From positions 186,001 through 250,000 of the forward strand of contig NZ_JAQTUH010000002.1 in NCBI RefSeq assembly GCF_028710345.1: DNA of 64,000 bases, read 5' to 3'. Each line of letters starts with the position of its first letter. Position 1 is the first letter of the stretch. The DNA comes from Sulfuricurvum sp. (GTDB lineage Bacteria > Campylobacterota > Campylobacteria > Campylobacterales > Sulfurimonadaceae). Positions 39,022 through 48,929 of the stretch are shown here, piece after piece. A program made the translations under genes and the position numbers. Under the pieces are notes generated by a model. It saw only the letters and a program-made list of their open reading frames with translations, was not told the origin of the DNA and made no database searches.

Positions 39022-39501
39022 ATGCAAAAAAAATCACTTATTGATGTTGCCTATCTTTTATTAATCGCTATGACCGCAGGGGCTGTTCTCGTGCTTGGAG
39101 TATTTGTTGCCGCCGTTGTCTTTCACTCAGAGTTATTTTTGAGTGTCCCGTTACTCTCTCGCTATGAAGAGGGGAAAATTATGGGGGAAATTTTTCGACG
39201 CTTCAGTTATTGGGCGTACTTTATGGCAGCGGTTATTGTGGTATATGAAGTGAGCCGATACAAAGTGATGCAGATTGATAAAGTTTCTATTTTAAGTGCC
39301 ATGGGTGCAATCTCTACGTTGCTCCTTTTTAGTGGTGTGTATGTCCCGAAAATACTAGAGTATCAATCACGAGGAGAGGCAGCAATTGATGAGAGCTTCG
39401 AAGCGTTGCACAAAGCGAGTGAAATCGATTTTAAAATTCTCTTATTAATGTTGGTACTTCTGTTTGGAAGAAGAGCTTATCTGTTGGCGGTGAAGAGATG
39501 A
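39022..39501 (+). CDS. DUF4149-type membrane protein
   Basis: 159 residues with four membrane helices (AYLLLIAMTAGAVLVLGVFV; SYWAYFMAAVIVVYEV; ILSAMGAISTLLLFSGVYV; DFKILLLMLVLLFG). AAAGGAAA precedes the ATG. The gene overlaps the Mla-type ATPase by four bases (ATGA). Family function unknown. Confidence 0.75.
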   Translation: MQKKSLIDVAYLLLIAMTAGAVLVLGVFVAAVVFHSELFLSVPLLSRYEEGKIMGEIFRRFSYWAYFMAAVIVVYEVSRYKVMQIDKVSILSAMGAISTLLLFSGVYVPKILEYQSRGEAAIDESFEALHKASEIDFKILLLMLVLLFGRRAYLLAVKR

Positions 39502-40250
39502 TTCGTTTTGAAGGGGTAACAAAAACATTTGGAAAACGGCAAATTCTTCGTGGGGTAAACCTAGAGATTGAAAAAGGGAAAACGACGGTTATTTTTGGGG
39601 TATCCGGCGGGGGAAAATCGACGATTATTAAACACATGGTAGGATTACTCAAACCCGATAGTGGAACGATTACCTATAACGGAACACGTCTTGATAATGC
39701 GGATGAAGTGACGTTACGGGAGTTCCGTAAAAAAATCGGTTTTTTGTTCCAAAGCGGGGCGCTCTTTGATAGTATGAATATTCGCGATAACGTTGCGTTT
39801 CCGATGGTTGAACACCAAAAACTGACCCCAAAAGAGTTAGATTACAGAATTGATGAAAAACTCTCCATGGTTGGATTGGAACCTAAAATTGTTAAGTCTC
39901 TCTATCCTGAAGAGTTGAGTGGGGGGATGCGTAAACGGGTAGGGCTAGCTCGTACGCTTGCACTTGAACCTGAAGTGATTTTGTACGATGAACCCACCTC
40001 AGGGCTTGATCCTGTGACGAGTGATTTTATCACCCAAATGATTTGCCGACTTCGCGATGAGATCGGTATGACCTCCGTACTGATTAGTCATGATATTGCT
40101 GAGAGTTTCAAAGCAGGGGACAACTACGCGATGCTTTTTGAGGGAGTTATCGTCGAAGCGGGTAATAAACACGATTTTAAAAACTCACCGAATGAAGTGG
40201 TACAGCAATTTATCCACGCACGATCCAATGGACCGATAGCGTTTCATTAG
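39498..40250 (+). CDS. MlaF-type phospholipid transport ATPase
   Basis: 250 residues. Walker A GVSGGGKST, signature LSGGMRKRVGLAR (the M-R-K-R-V-G-L-A form typical of MlaF/Ttg2A), Walker B VILYDEPTSGLDP. Such ATPases drive retrograde lipid transport at the outer membrane. The usual MlaE permease and MCE protein are not in the window. Confidence 0.9.
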   Translation: MIRFEGVTKTFGKRQILRGVNLEIEKGKTTVIFGVSGGGKSTIIKHMVGLLKPDSGTITYNGTRLDNADEVTLREFRKKIGFLFQSGALFDSMNIRDNVAFPMVEHQKLTPKELDYRIDEKLSMVGLEPKIVKSLYPEELSGGMRKRVGLARTLALEPEVILYDEPTSGLDPVTSDFITQMICRLRDEIGMTSVLISHDIAESFKAGDNYAMLFEGVIVEAGNKHDFKNSPNEVVQQFIHARSNGPIAFH

Positions 40251-40260
40251 TCGCGGAAAT

Positions 40261-40587
40261 TTATGCTGCTAATGCGATAGAGATACGCTCTAGGATAGTA
40301 TTAACATGTTCTGAAAACTCTGATAACTGAGATTTATATTTTACTTCCGTTGAGCTATCTTCCTCCAACTCACCTAACACATCCATCATGGAACGGATAA
40401 AATTACGATGGTCTAAACAGTTTTCAAATACATCTGCATGCATGCACATTTCAGAATTCATTGTAAAATAGGCTTCTTCCGTTGCGATGCTGAGATTGGT
40501 ATAGTATTCCTGTGAAGATTGAGGTAGATTGAGTAAAACTTGTATGTCACGAAACTGCTCTTGAGCTTTATGAAGCATATTTTTCAT
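40261..40587 (-). CDS. Tandem paralogue 1, unknown helical protein
   Basis: 108 residues, all helix-like. It shares with the next gene the segments AQEQFR, LSIATEEAYFTMNS, MC, HRNFIRSMMDVLGELE and ILERI. Methionine and cysteine content is high. Both genes read leftward with a 63-base gap. No family recognised; cytoplasmic. Confidence 0.65.
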   Translation of the reverse strand: MKNMLHKAQEQFRDIQVLLNLPQSSQEYYTNLSIATEEAYFTMNSEMCMHADVFENCLDHRNFIRSMMDVLGELEEDSSTEVKYKSQLSEFSEHVNTILERISIALAA

Positions 40588-40650
40588 TGTAAATCCTAAT
40601 TAAATTGTTTTTTCCCACAGCCTTATAGACCGATAGGATTTTATTGGTCG

Positions 40651-40971
40651 TTATGATAAAAATATTGCGATACGTTCCAAAATCAAATTAACACGCGCTG
40701 CATACTCTTTTAAGATAGTCGTATACTTCTCTGCTTTAGCACTATCGATTTCGAGTTCACCCAAAACATCCATCACCGAACGGATAAAATCTCGATGTTG
40801 CATGCAGTGTTCACACTCTGCTGTATTACACATCCCTGAGTTCATGACAAAATAAGCCTCTTCCGTAGCGATACTGAGCTGAGTAAAATAATCGTTATTG
40901 GCGCTTGGCTGAATTAAGAGGGATTGAACCTCACGAAACTGTTCTTGAGCACTCTTTAATATATTGTCCAT
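40651..40971 (-). CDS. Tandem paralogue 2, unknown helical protein
   Basis: 106 residues, about half identical to the neighbour at 40261-40587 by eye. It has a three-cysteine cluster (MCNTAECEHC) where the neighbour has MCMHADVFENC, a possible metal site. HRDFIRSVMDVLGELE is the best-conserved core. Confidence 0.65.
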   Translation of the reverse strand: MDNILKSAQEQFREVQSLLIQPSANNDYFTQLSIATEEAYFVMNSGMCNTAECEHCMQHRDFIRSVMDVLGELEIDSAKAEKYTTILKEYAARVNLILERIAIFLS

Positions 40972-41116
40972 TGTTGTATCCTATTGAAAATTATGCCATT
41001 ATTATAGTACAAAAATTCCTAAAATAGATATAAAATATTATATATTATTTTTTTTAATAATTGATCTTATTTGATCCTGTATTGCATACAGAATCTAGGA
41101 GGTAAATTGTGAAGTA

Positions 41117-41794
41117 TTATTGACAGATGTAGGTAACAGTTGCTTCGAGTTTGTTCTCTTCATCATTTTCGATAGGACTCTCTGTTGGAGCGGATGCCAT
41201 TTCCATCAGCATCATACTTTTATTAACTCGCATGGGGATAGGTTGTACATAACCTCCAAAGTTAATTGTATTAACTTCACATTTCATGCCCGTTGATTTG
41301 GAAAAATCGGTTGCTTGAGTTATTGTTTTTGAAATCATCGCTGAGCGAAGATTTTGTTGTGTTTGTTCGTGAATTTTATCACTGACGCCCCAAGAAAGTG
41401 CTCCTAAAGAGCGTTTACTTTGAGATGCAAGTACTTTGTCTAATGCACTATTTAATGTATTGTACTGCTCTATGGTTTCAAATTCGCAAGTAAAATTGAG
41501 ATAGGCGTTATAGCCACCAAACTCTTGTTTTTGATCTTTATAGTTGTAATAAGGGGAGAGATTATATCCACCACCACGACACATTTTCCCTTTAGAATCA
41601 AATTTTTTGACTTCGGAGACGATACTATTGAGATGGTATTTTATCTCATCACTTTTTTTAGAGTGTTCTTCAAAGCTCAGTTGAGCTCTTAGTACATCTG
41701 GTTTGAGTGTTTGAGATACTGATTCTTGGGCAGTAATTTGCATTTGTGCACTAACGAGGATTGGTAATAGTGTAAACAGATAAACTTTATTCAT
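41117..41794 (-). CDS. SIMPL-domain (DUF541) periplasmic protein
   Basis: 225 residues. Of two adjacent ATG codons, the second (41794) is better spaced behind GGAGGT; it opens a signal peptide (MNKVYLFTLLPILVSA). The SIMPL pattern is clear: VSQTLKPDVLRAQLSFEE near the N-terminus, and LRSAMISKTITQATDFSK and the final ATVTYIC. Its role in the envelope is unknown. It overlaps the J-domain gene as ATGATGA. Confidence 0.8.
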   Translation of the reverse strand: MNKVYLFTLLPILVSAQMQITAQESVSQTLKPDVLRAQLSFEEHSKKSDEIKYHLNSIVSEVKKFDSKGKMCRGGGYNLSPYYNYKDQKQEFGGYNAYLNFTCEFETIEQYNTLNSALDKVLASQSKRSLGALSWGVSDKIHEQTQQNLRSAMISKTITQATDFSKSTGMKCEVNTINFGGYVQPIPMRVNKSMMLMEMASAPTESPIENDEENKLEATVTYICQ

Positions 41795-42084
41795 CATCGA
41801 CCTCCAAATTTTTTTGTCCACCACTCTTGTGGAGTGAGAGTTTTGGTTTGCAAAAACTCTTCTTCGAAATTATACTCATAGGATGAGCAATATTCGAGGA
41901 TTATGGCATAGGCTTCATTGATTTGTGTACTCATAGCATGTGCAGTATCAGGGTCTTCTAGGTGCTTATCGGGATGCCATTGCTGCATCATAGATTTATA
42001 GCGGGTTTTAATTTCGGAGAGGGTAGCTTTATCACTCAGGCCAAGGAGCGTTTTGGCCTTTATGAGCTTATCAAATGAGAGCAT
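41794..42084 (-). CDS. Small J-domain protein
   Basis: 96 residues with a J-domain (LLGLSDKATLSEIKTRYKSM, WHPDKH, INEAYAIILEY); the HPD motif needed to stimulate DnaK is intact. No G/F or zinc region, so it is a type III co-chaperone. The C-terminal tail ends EWWTKKFGGR. Located between ftsZ and a SIMPL protein, all reading leftward. Confidence 0.85.
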   Translation of the reverse strand: MLSFDKLIKAKTLLGLSDKATLSEIKTRYKSMMQQWHPDKHLEDPDTAHAMSTQINEAYAIILEYCSSYEYNFEEEFLQTKTLTPQEWWTKKFGGR

Positions 42085-42095
42085 TTATAGGGGGA

Positions 42096-43223
42096 TTAAT
42101 CTTTTTGTTGACGCATAAATGTTGGGACATCAAGAAAATCTTCACTGTAGTCACCATTGGCGACCATTGCAGGACGTACAACAACACGAGGTTTAACTGC
42201 TATCTCTTTGTTTTCAAACTCACTGTTATTGATCCCTTGAGTCGCTTTTTTCTCAAACCCTGTTGCTACTAAAGTGATACGGATAAAATCAAGTGGAAGA
42301 TCTTTATCGGTAGTTGTTCCAAAAATAACTTCAGCACTGTCATCAACACTTTTTTGTACTACATCCATTGCTGAACTGATCTCCATAAATGGGAATTCAG
42401 GGTGCATATTGAAGTGAACCAAAACTCCTAATGCACCATTAATAGACATATTGTCGAGCAACGGAGATTCGATTGCATTTTTAATCGCTTCATAAGCTGC
42501 ATTATCACCTTGGTATTCGCCCACACCCATAAGCGCCAAACCACGATGACTCATAACAGTTTGTAAGTCGGCAAAGTCAAGGTTAATATCATCTTCACCG
42601 CTTGCTAAAATCACACCCGATGTACCGCTAACAGCGCGAGCAAGTACGCTATCAACGATTTTAAAGCTCTCTTTGATTCCGAGTTTTGGATCAATAATAG
42701 AGAGGAGTTTGTCGTTAGGGATAACAACAATAGAATCGGATTCGTTTTTAAGTTCTTCGAGCCCCTCTTCAGCGAGCTTAAGACGCTTACGACCTTCAAA
42801 AGCAAACGGTTTAGTAACTACAGCGATGGTTAATGCACCTATCTCTTTTGCAATTTTTGCAATAATCGGCGCTGCACCTGTACCGGTTCCCCCACCAAGT
42901 CCTGCAGCTACGAAAACGATATCGGCACCTTCAAGAACACGACGTAAATCTTCATAACTCTCTAATGCAGACTCTTTACCCACTTCAGGTTTCATCCCTG
43001 CACCCAACCCTTTGGTGAGTTTAGCACCCAATTGGATTTTGATTGCAGCAGAACCTTGTTCAAGTACTTGAGCATCCGTATTGGCAATGATAAGTTCGAT
43101 TCCAGGGATTTGCTCTTTGAGCATATAACCGATCATGTTACCGCCGCCGCCGCCGACACCGACTGCAACGATCCGTGCTCCTGTTAATGATGATGATTCG
43201 TTAATTGAAAATAATGGTTCCAT
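42096..43223 (-). CDS. ftsZ: Cell division GTPase FtsZ
   Basis: 375 residues. Tubulin signature GGGTGTGAAP, T7-loop NLDFADLQT, and the conserved C-terminal peptide DVPTFMRQQ that binds FtsA. It polymerises into the division ring. It follows ftsA by 18 bases. GAGCAA, a moderate ribosome site, lies before the ATG. Confidence 0.98.
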   Translation of the reverse strand: MEPLFSINESSSLTGARIVAVGVGGGGGNMIGYMLKEQIPGIELIIANTDAQVLEQGSAAIKIQLGAKLTKGLGAGMKPEVGKESALESYEDLRRVLEGADIVFVAAGLGGGTGTGAAPIIAKIAKEIGALTIAVVTKPFAFEGRKRLKLAEEGLEELKNESDSIVVIPNDKLLSIIDPKLGIKESFKIVDSVLARAVSGTSGVILASGEDDINLDFADLQTVMSHRGLALMGVGEYQGDNAAYEAIKNAIESPLLDNMSINGALGVLVHFNMHPEFPFMEISSAMDVVQKSVDDSAEVIFGTTTDKDLPLDFIRITLVATGFEKKATQGINNSEFENKEIAVKPRVVVRPAMVANGDYSEDFLDVPTFMRQQKD

Positions 43224-43241
43224 ATTTGCTCCTTGGTGTGA

Positions 43242-44672
43242 TTAAAATAATTGAGTTGCCCAATTCCAAAACTTGGCGATAGGATTGGGCTCTTCGTTTT
43301 GACGATTGGTACTGTTTCCGATATTGACCATTGTGGATGGTTCAGCTTTTACTTTACTCTCCTCTTTTGGTGCACTTTTATGTGTTGGATCTGGTGTGAC
43401 ATTTTTAGGTGGTGGTGTCGGTGCCGCATAAGAGGGGATCGAATACTCTATTTCCTCTTCAATTTGTGGGGCATTATACGGTAATGGCTCTTCTCCGGAA
43501 TAACGCATACGTTTGTTGACATCAATCTCATAGCGTGTATAGTGACCTGCTGCATATTTAATTAATCCTACAGCACCGGAATAGGAAGGATCACGTAGAG
43601 TATCAAATAATCCACCCATGTCAGATGGCCGCGCTAAACGAACCGGCATATTATCAAGAATAGCCACTGCTAGCTCTCGTAATCCTTCGATTTTTGTAAA
43701 TCCTCCGGTTAAAACAACTCCTGCACCCATATGCTCTTTTAAGCCGCTTTTTTCGATGGACTGAGCGATAATCATCAAGGTCTCTTCGACACGGGCATAA
43801 ATAACGTTATGTACTACTTCTAAGGAGACTTCATGGGTGGCATTTTCATCACCGATAACCGGAAGCTCAATAAGATCGTTACTCGGTGTATAGAGAGAAC
43901 CGTAGTTCATTTTAACATTATCAGCGGTTTGCAATGGTGTATGTAATGCCATCGAGAGATCATTGGTGATGTGGTTAGAACCGACACCGAGGAAATCATT
44001 ATAACGGAGTGCATGTCCTGCGTGGATAACGATATTGCTCGTGTTACCACCCATATCGACTACAGCCGCACCAAGTTCTCTTTCATCTTGATTCAAAACG
44101 GCGATAGCAGAAGCATAACCACTAAGTACAACTCCATCTACTTCAACTCCGGCAGCTTTTACCGCTTTGCGCAAGTTATGTAGATTACTTTTGACGGTAG
44201 TGATAATGTGGGTTTCAACTTCCAGTCGTGCGGCATTCATCCCCAATGGATCTTCGATAAAATCTTGATCGTCCACTTTAAAGTTGTAAGGGAGGGCATG
44301 TAAGACTTCAAACTCATTAGGGATATTTGCGTTGTATAAAGAGGTATGCATAACGCGACTAATCTCTTTAATGGTAATCTCTTTTTCAGGGATATTGACA
44401 ATACCGCTAGAATTTAAACTTTTTGTATAGGCACCAGAGATAGAGACAATAGCACTTTTGAGATCGGTTCCGGCAACACGTTTAGCATCTTCGAGGGCAT
44501 TTTTAATTGATTTGGATGCCAACTCAATATTGGTGATACTCCCTTTGCGAAGACCTTGTGCTTTGGCAATACCAGCTCCGATGATGTGAGCGTTATTATC
44601 TTTATCTATTTCGGCGATGATGGCACAGACTTTCGTCGAACCGATGTCGATGGCTAAAACCGTTCGTTTCAA
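43242..44672 (-). CDS. ftsA: Cell division protein FtsA
   Basis: 476 residues. Actin-like ATPase: phosphate 1 motif AIDIGSTKVCAI, the SHS2 (1C) region, GGNTSNIVIHAG and GVVLTGGFTKIEG. A proline-rich linker precedes the C-terminal amphipathic membrane-targeting helix (PIAKFWNWATQLF). FtsA tethers FtsZ to the membrane. Confidence 0.97.
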   Translation of the reverse strand: MKRTVLAIDIGSTKVCAIIAEIDKDNNAHIIGAGIAKAQGLRKGSITNIELASKSIKNALEDAKRVAGTDLKSAIVSISGAYTKSLNSSGIVNIPEKEITIKEISRVMHTSLYNANIPNEFEVLHALPYNFKVDDQDFIEDPLGMNAARLEVETHIITTVKSNLHNLRKAVKAAGVEVDGVVLSGYASAIAVLNQDERELGAAVVDMGGNTSNIVIHAGHALRYNDFLGVGSNHITNDLSMALHTPLQTADNVKMNYGSLYTPSNDLIELPVIGDENATHEVSLEVVHNVIYARVEETLMIIAQSIEKSGLKEHMGAGVVLTGGFTKIEGLRELAVAILDNMPVRLARPSDMGGLFDTLRDPSYSGAVGLIKYAAGHYTRYEIDVNKRMRYSGEEPLPYNAPQIEEEIEYSIPSYAAPTPPPKNVTPDPTHKSAPKEESKVKAEPSTMVNIGNSTNRQNEEPNPIAKFWNWATQLF

Positions 44673-44674
44673 AA

Positions 44675-46027
44675 TCAGATCCCCTCTACATAGATTTTAA
44701 CTGGATATTTACTCTCAAGTGATTTGAGCAGTTTTTGATTAAGTAAATTTCCTTTTAGCTTCATAACGGCGTTATCATCAGCTACTGTTCCATCTTGAAG
44801 CAACTTTTGTTCCAAAACGTTATAAAGTATAACATTTCCACTCTTAAGCGTTGAAAACCCTTGTTTTTGTTTGGACTCAAACAATTTGTTAATAAATTCA
44901 GAGGATTCTTCCGCTGACAATCCCGATAGTGGGGCAGTTTGCTTACGGGTGATAAAGTCACTAACCGTTCCACTAAATGTTTTATAACTGTTTTGCGCTA
45001 ACTCTTGTAACTTCCCTTTTTTCATCTCTGCACTATAGGCTATGTTAGCTTCGTTTTTAGCTTCTTCATATGTTTTTGGAGAAGAAGGATTTTTCTTTTC
45101 AAGTTTAATAATCACGTATTGATTGTTCACTTTACGAGGTTTCAGATATGGTTTGTCGTTATTTAACCCTTCTATCTCTTTGAGCAGTTCAGGAGAGAAG
45201 AGTGTTGAATCAGAAGCGATTTTCATTTTTTCAACTGTTACAGAAGGATCTAATGAACCTTTTTTAAAATCGATATAACGGCGCAGAGCCTCTTTTTCCG
45301 CATCTTCATCTTTGAGGGTTGGATCAATTTTCGGATGGGCTACCGAGAGCTCAAAATTAGCAGGATTTTTGAAGTTGTTTTTGTTTTTTTCCCAATATGC
45401 TTTGAGTGCCGCTTCGTCGGCTGTAACGATTACAGAATTAGGGGTGAGAAGTTTGTATTCTACTTTATCAGAAACTCCCATAGCATACCCAAGTGACTCT
45501 TTTTCTAATGGTGCTGTTGCAGGGGCAAAAAGATAGAGGGTTTTTTGGATGAGCAGTTCGCGACGCATAGCAATTTCATACTCTTTAATACTCATATGAT
45601 TTTGTTTTAGAACCTCTTCATAGCTCTGTTTATTAAATTGCCCGTTTTTGGTAAAAACGTTTTGTGATTTTATGAGTTTGAGTAGTTCTTCATCATTGAT
45701 TTGAACGTTATAGCTTTGTGCGAGATTTAAAATGAGTGCTTGATCAACCAAATTTTTAAGTGCTTGTCGTTGAAGCCCAAATTGTTTTGCTTTAGCTTCG
45801 TCAAGTTTTCCTTGAAAAAGTTGATTGTACTGATTAAAGAGATTGGTGTAACTTTTTTGAAGCTCTTGTTGAGTGATAGAGATGTTTCCTACTTTAGCAA
45901 CTGCTCCTGCTTTATCGCCGTAATCGTATTGTCCCCATCCTACAAAACCGGCACCGATAAAGGCAATGGTTGAAATCCAAATTGTTATGACGAGATATTT
46001 TCGGTGGCGTTGCATCCAAGTAATCAT
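44675..46027 (-). CDS. SurA/PpiD-like periplasmic foldase
   Basis: 450 residues from the ATG at 46027; a TTG six codons upstream is possible. One N-terminal TM helix (YLVITIWISTIAFIGAGFVG), then a SurA-N-type domain (AKVGNISITQQELQKSYTNL) and PpiC-like segments (YLKPRKVNNQYVIIKLEKK). It anchors in the inner membrane and helps fold exported proteins. It ends two bases before ftsA, so it probably shares that operon. Confidence 0.85.
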   Translation of the reverse strand: MITWMQRHRKYLVITIWISTIAFIGAGFVGWGQYDYGDKAGAVAKVGNISITQQELQKSYTNLFNQYNQLFQGKLDEAKAKQFGLQRQALKNLVDQALILNLAQSYNVQINDEELLKLIKSQNVFTKNGQFNKQSYEEVLKQNHMSIKEYEIAMRRELLIQKTLYLFAPATAPLEKESLGYAMGVSDKVEYKLLTPNSVIVTADEAALKAYWEKNKNNFKNPANFELSVAHPKIDPTLKDEDAEKEALRRYIDFKKGSLDPSVTVEKMKIASDSTLFSPELLKEIEGLNNDKPYLKPRKVNNQYVIIKLEKKNPSSPKTYEEAKNEANIAYSAEMKKGKLQELAQNSYKTFSGTVSDFITRKQTAPLSGLSAEESSEFINKLFESKQKQGFSTLKSGNVILYNVLEQKLLQDGTVADDNAVMKLKGNLLNQKLLKSLESKYPVKIYVEGI

Positions 46028-46171
46028 ATGTGTGTGAACCTTCAATATGTAAATTATGGTGTAAAATTAGGATATTCTAGTGCGTTTAGCATTAAACTTC
46101 TATGAAAATAATAGAAGAATAACAGATGTTAGTCGATTTATGGTAAAAAATGATAAAGATTAGGAAGAAAA

Positions 46172-47473
46172 ATGGACAATAGTATCATTTCACAACGCGA
46201 TATGGATGTGTTGTGGCATCCGTGTACCCAAATGAAAGATCACGAGTCATTTCCGATTATACCGATTTCACGGGGATATGGGGTGATATTAGAGGATTTT
46301 GAGGGGAACCAATATATTGATGCAATCAGCAGTTGGTGGGTTAATCTTTTCGGTCATCGAAACGAGTACATTAACACCAAAATGAAAGAGCAGTTAGAGT
46401 CGTTAGAACACGTCATTTTAGCAGGATTTACTCATGAGCCTATTGTTCGTCTCTCAGAGCGTTTAGTGACACTGGCACCTGTAGGTTTGAGTCGATGTTT
46501 TTATGCAGATAATGGCTCTAGTGCGATAGAAGTAGCACTAAAAATGTCTTATCATAGCCATCGAAATAGGGGAACTAACAAGGCGTTATTCGTCTCTCTC
46601 TCCAACAGCTATCACGGTGAAACGTTGGGGGCACTTTCGGTCGGGGATGTTGCCCTTTATAAAGAGACCTATGAGCCGTTATTAATCCGCTCTATCCAAA
46701 CTCCCGTCCCTAAAAATCAATCCCAAGAGGCGGCATTAGAGGCGATTGAAGCTTTTGAAGCTCTTTTGCAAAAGAGAGCAGATGAGATAGCCGCTCTCAT
46801 TGTCGAGCCGTTGGTGCAGGGGGCAGGGGGGATGGTGATGTATCATCCTCACTTTTTGAGTCGTGCAAAAGAGTTATGCAAAGCCTACGGTGTCCATTTT
46901 ATTGCCGATGAAATTATGGTGGGATTTGGACGGACGGGGACACTGTTCGCGTGCGAACAAGCAAACATAACCCCCGATTTTTTAATCCTCTCCAAAGGGC
47001 TTACAGGTGGATATCTCCCTTTATCTGTTGTCCTTACTACGGAGGATATTTATCAACAGTTTTATTGTGAATATGACCCTTATCGTACCTTTTTGCACTC
47101 ACACAGTTATACCGGAAATGCACTCGCTTGTGCCGCTGCCAACGCAACACTCGATATTTTTGAACAGAACAACGTTATTGAATCAAACCGTCATTTATCT
47201 GCGGTTATGGGGCGAGAACTTGGTCGGTTTGAAAATTTCTCCGGCGTCAAAGAGATCCGCCAATGCGGTATGATTGCGGCTATCGAATTGGGTGGTATTG
47301 ATCCGAGTGAACGGATTGGTGTAAAAATCCATCGCCATTGTTTAGCATTAGGGGTATTGATACGACCTTTGGGAAATGTGATTTATGTGATGCCGCCGTA
47401 TGTAATCAGCGAGAGTGAATTGGTAACCGTTTTTGACGCGATTGAGTCGGCTTTAAACACCTACATTGTATAA
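46172..47473 (+). CDS. bioA: Adenosylmethionine-8-amino-7-oxononanoate transaminase
   Basis: 433 residues. PLP-lysine in LILSKGLTGGYLPL, YADNGSSAIEVALKM, YHGETLGALSVG and DEIMVGFGRTG are all typical. HPCTQMKDHE is a BioA-specific N-terminal motif. It makes DAPA in biotin synthesis using SAM as amino donor. Divergent from the foldase gene across a 144-base gap. Confidence 0.96.
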   Translation: MDNSIISQRDMDVLWHPCTQMKDHESFPIIPISRGYGVILEDFEGNQYIDAISSWWVNLFGHRNEYINTKMKEQLESLEHVILAGFTHEPIVRLSERLVTLAPVGLSRCFYADNGSSAIEVALKMSYHSHRNRGTNKALFVSLSNSYHGETLGALSVGDVALYKETYEPLLIRSIQTPVPKNQSQEAALEAIEAFEALLQKRADEIAALIVEPLVQGAGGMVMYHPHFLSRAKELCKAYGVHFIADEIMVGFGRTGTLFACEQANITPDFLILSKGLTGGYLPLSVVLTTEDIYQQFYCEYDPYRTFLHSHSYTGNALACAAANATLDIFEQNNVIESNRHLSAVMGRELGRFENFSGVKEIRQCGMIAAIELGGIDPSERIGVKIHRHCLALGVLIRPLGNVIYVMPPYVISESELVTVFDAIESALNTYIV

Positions 47474-47501
47474 TAATCTCAAGTAAAAATATAAAGGCTT
47501 T

Positions 47502-48425
47502 TTGTTGGAAAATACCCCCCATATCCCCGTCTTGTATCGTGAAGTCGTCGAAGCGTATAAATCTTGTGAAAAAGGGATTGTAATCGATTGTACTTTGGGG
47601 TATGGAGGGCATACCTCTCTTTTACTCGAAGCTTCTTCTCAACGCAACGTTATCGGGATTGATCAAGACCCAACAGCTATTGCATTTTCGACTCGACGGT
47701 TAGAATCGTATGGGGAGCGTATCGAGATACGTCAAGGGCGTTTTTCTGCCGTTGCCAAAACTATTTTGAGTGAAAAAAACGGTCAAGTTTGCGGAATTTT
47801 AGCCGATATAGGGGTATCCTCTTTGCAATTAGACATTCGAGAACGGGGGTTTTCGTATGAGAGTGATTGTTTGGATATGCGGATGGACCCCAATGCAACT
47901 CTTAGTGCTCATGAGGTAGTGAACACCTATTCTCAGAGTGAATTAGAGAAAATATTACGTGATTATGGTGAAGTGACTAACGCACGTGCGGTTGCTGAGA
48001 CGATGGTGAAAAAACGCCCCTTTGAGTCAGCAAAAGAGCTCTCTAATGCGATTTTTCATCTCATGCCCAAGGGAAAAAAAATCCATCCAAGCACGTTAGT
48101 GATGCAAGCGATTCGGATAGAGGTCAATGATGAGTTGGGGGAACTAACACGGTTATTGGATGCGATTGAGCAATCATCCCTCAAACAGTTGCGTGTCGGG
48201 ATTATTACGTTTCACTCTTTGGAAGATAGAATCGTCAAACAGCGTTTTACTCAATGGGCAAAAAATTGTATTTGTCCTGATGATGCGATGCGGTGTACGT
48301 GCGGAAACAATCACTCTATCGGTAAAGTGATTACCAAAAAACCGCTAACAGCCCAAGAGGATGAACTCCGTGCGAACTCACGCAGTCGAAGTGCAAAATT
48401 GAGAGTTTTTGAGATAAATAGATAG
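47502..48425 (+). CDS. rsmH: 16S rRNA m4C1402 methyltransferase RsmH
   Basis: 307 residues. HIPVLYREVVE, the SAM motif DCTLGYGGHT, LDMRMDP and the C-terminal SRSRSAKLRV are diagnostic. The start is one of two adjacent TTG codons (47502 or 47505); the second is better spaced behind AAAGG. It is followed by an FtsL-like gene as in dcw clusters, though the rest of the cluster is not here. Confidence 0.96.
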   Translation: MLENTPHIPVLYREVVEAYKSCEKGIVIDCTLGYGGHTSLLLEASSQRNVIGIDQDPTAIAFSTRRLESYGERIEIRQGRFSAVAKTILSEKNGQVCGILADIGVSSLQLDIRERGFSYESDCLDMRMDPNATLSAHEVVNTYSQSELEKILRDYGEVTNARAVAETMVKKRPFESAKELSNAIFHLMPKGKKIHPSTLVMQAIRIEVNDELGELTRLLDAIEQSSLKQLRVGIITFHSLEDRIVKQRFTQWAKNCICPDDAMRCTCGNNHSIGKVITKKPLTAQEDELRANSRSRSAKLRVFEINR

Positions 48426-48432
48426 GTTTGTA

Positions 48433-48711
48433 ATGAGTGATAAACACGATATCTTAGCAGAGACACAATCGATTATCGTCCCTGATGAATCAATGGGATT
48501 ACGATTTTTGATAAATGTGGGGATGGGAATATTTTTAATCTTGATGGTGGCATTCCCCAAAATTTTTATCCAGACACAAATCTATTTTAAAAGCCGCGAA
48601 ATTTCAACACTCAGCCGTGAACATGATGCTCTAAAAGAAGAGAATCGTATTATCCGCGCCAAAGTAGAACAGATGGTCTACAAAAATAAAATACTTGATA
48701 CGTTGTTTTAA
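48433..48711 (+). CDS. FtsL-like division protein
   Basis: 92 residues: cytoplasmic N-terminus, one TM helix (FLINVGMGIFLILMVAF), then a coiled coil (about 55-85, EISTLSREHDALKEEN). Topology, size and position 7 bases after rsmH match FtsL, which joins FtsB and FtsQ in the divisome. FtsL is poorly conserved, so the call rests on context. Confidence 0.65.
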   Translation: MSDKHDILAETQSIIVPDESMGLRFLINVGMGIFLILMVAFPKIFIQTQIYFKSREISTLSREHDALKEENRIIRAKVEQMVYKNKILDTLF

Positions 48712-48724
48712 GTAGGAAAAAAAA

Positions 48725-48751
48725 GGTCGAGGGGTAATTAATCCCTCGACC
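48725..48751 (-). terminator. Hairpin with T-run on the minus strand
   Basis: GGTCGAGGG and CCCTCGACC, a perfect 9-bp stem with a 9-base loop. Read leftward it is followed by eight T residues, so it would stop minus-strand transcription entering the FtsL-like gene. Confidence 0.65.
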
Positions 48752-48929
48752 ACTGCCACTCCATCAAATCAATAGAAAAGCTGTACTTGCAAAAGAAATT
48801 ATAACACAATCGATATGAAATTTATCTCTTTTTGGAACTTATTTTTCTCATTTGCACTAAGCTCAAGGAAATATCGCTTCACGAGGAAAAAGAGGATAGA
48901 AGGATATTAAACGCTTAGAAAAAAGGTAA

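Noticed and set aside
41074-41098. Family A repeat near the SIMPL gene
   Set aside because: Resembles a decayed unit (ATCCTGTATTGCATACAGAA) but lacks the CGTCAT start; too degenerate to list as a copy.
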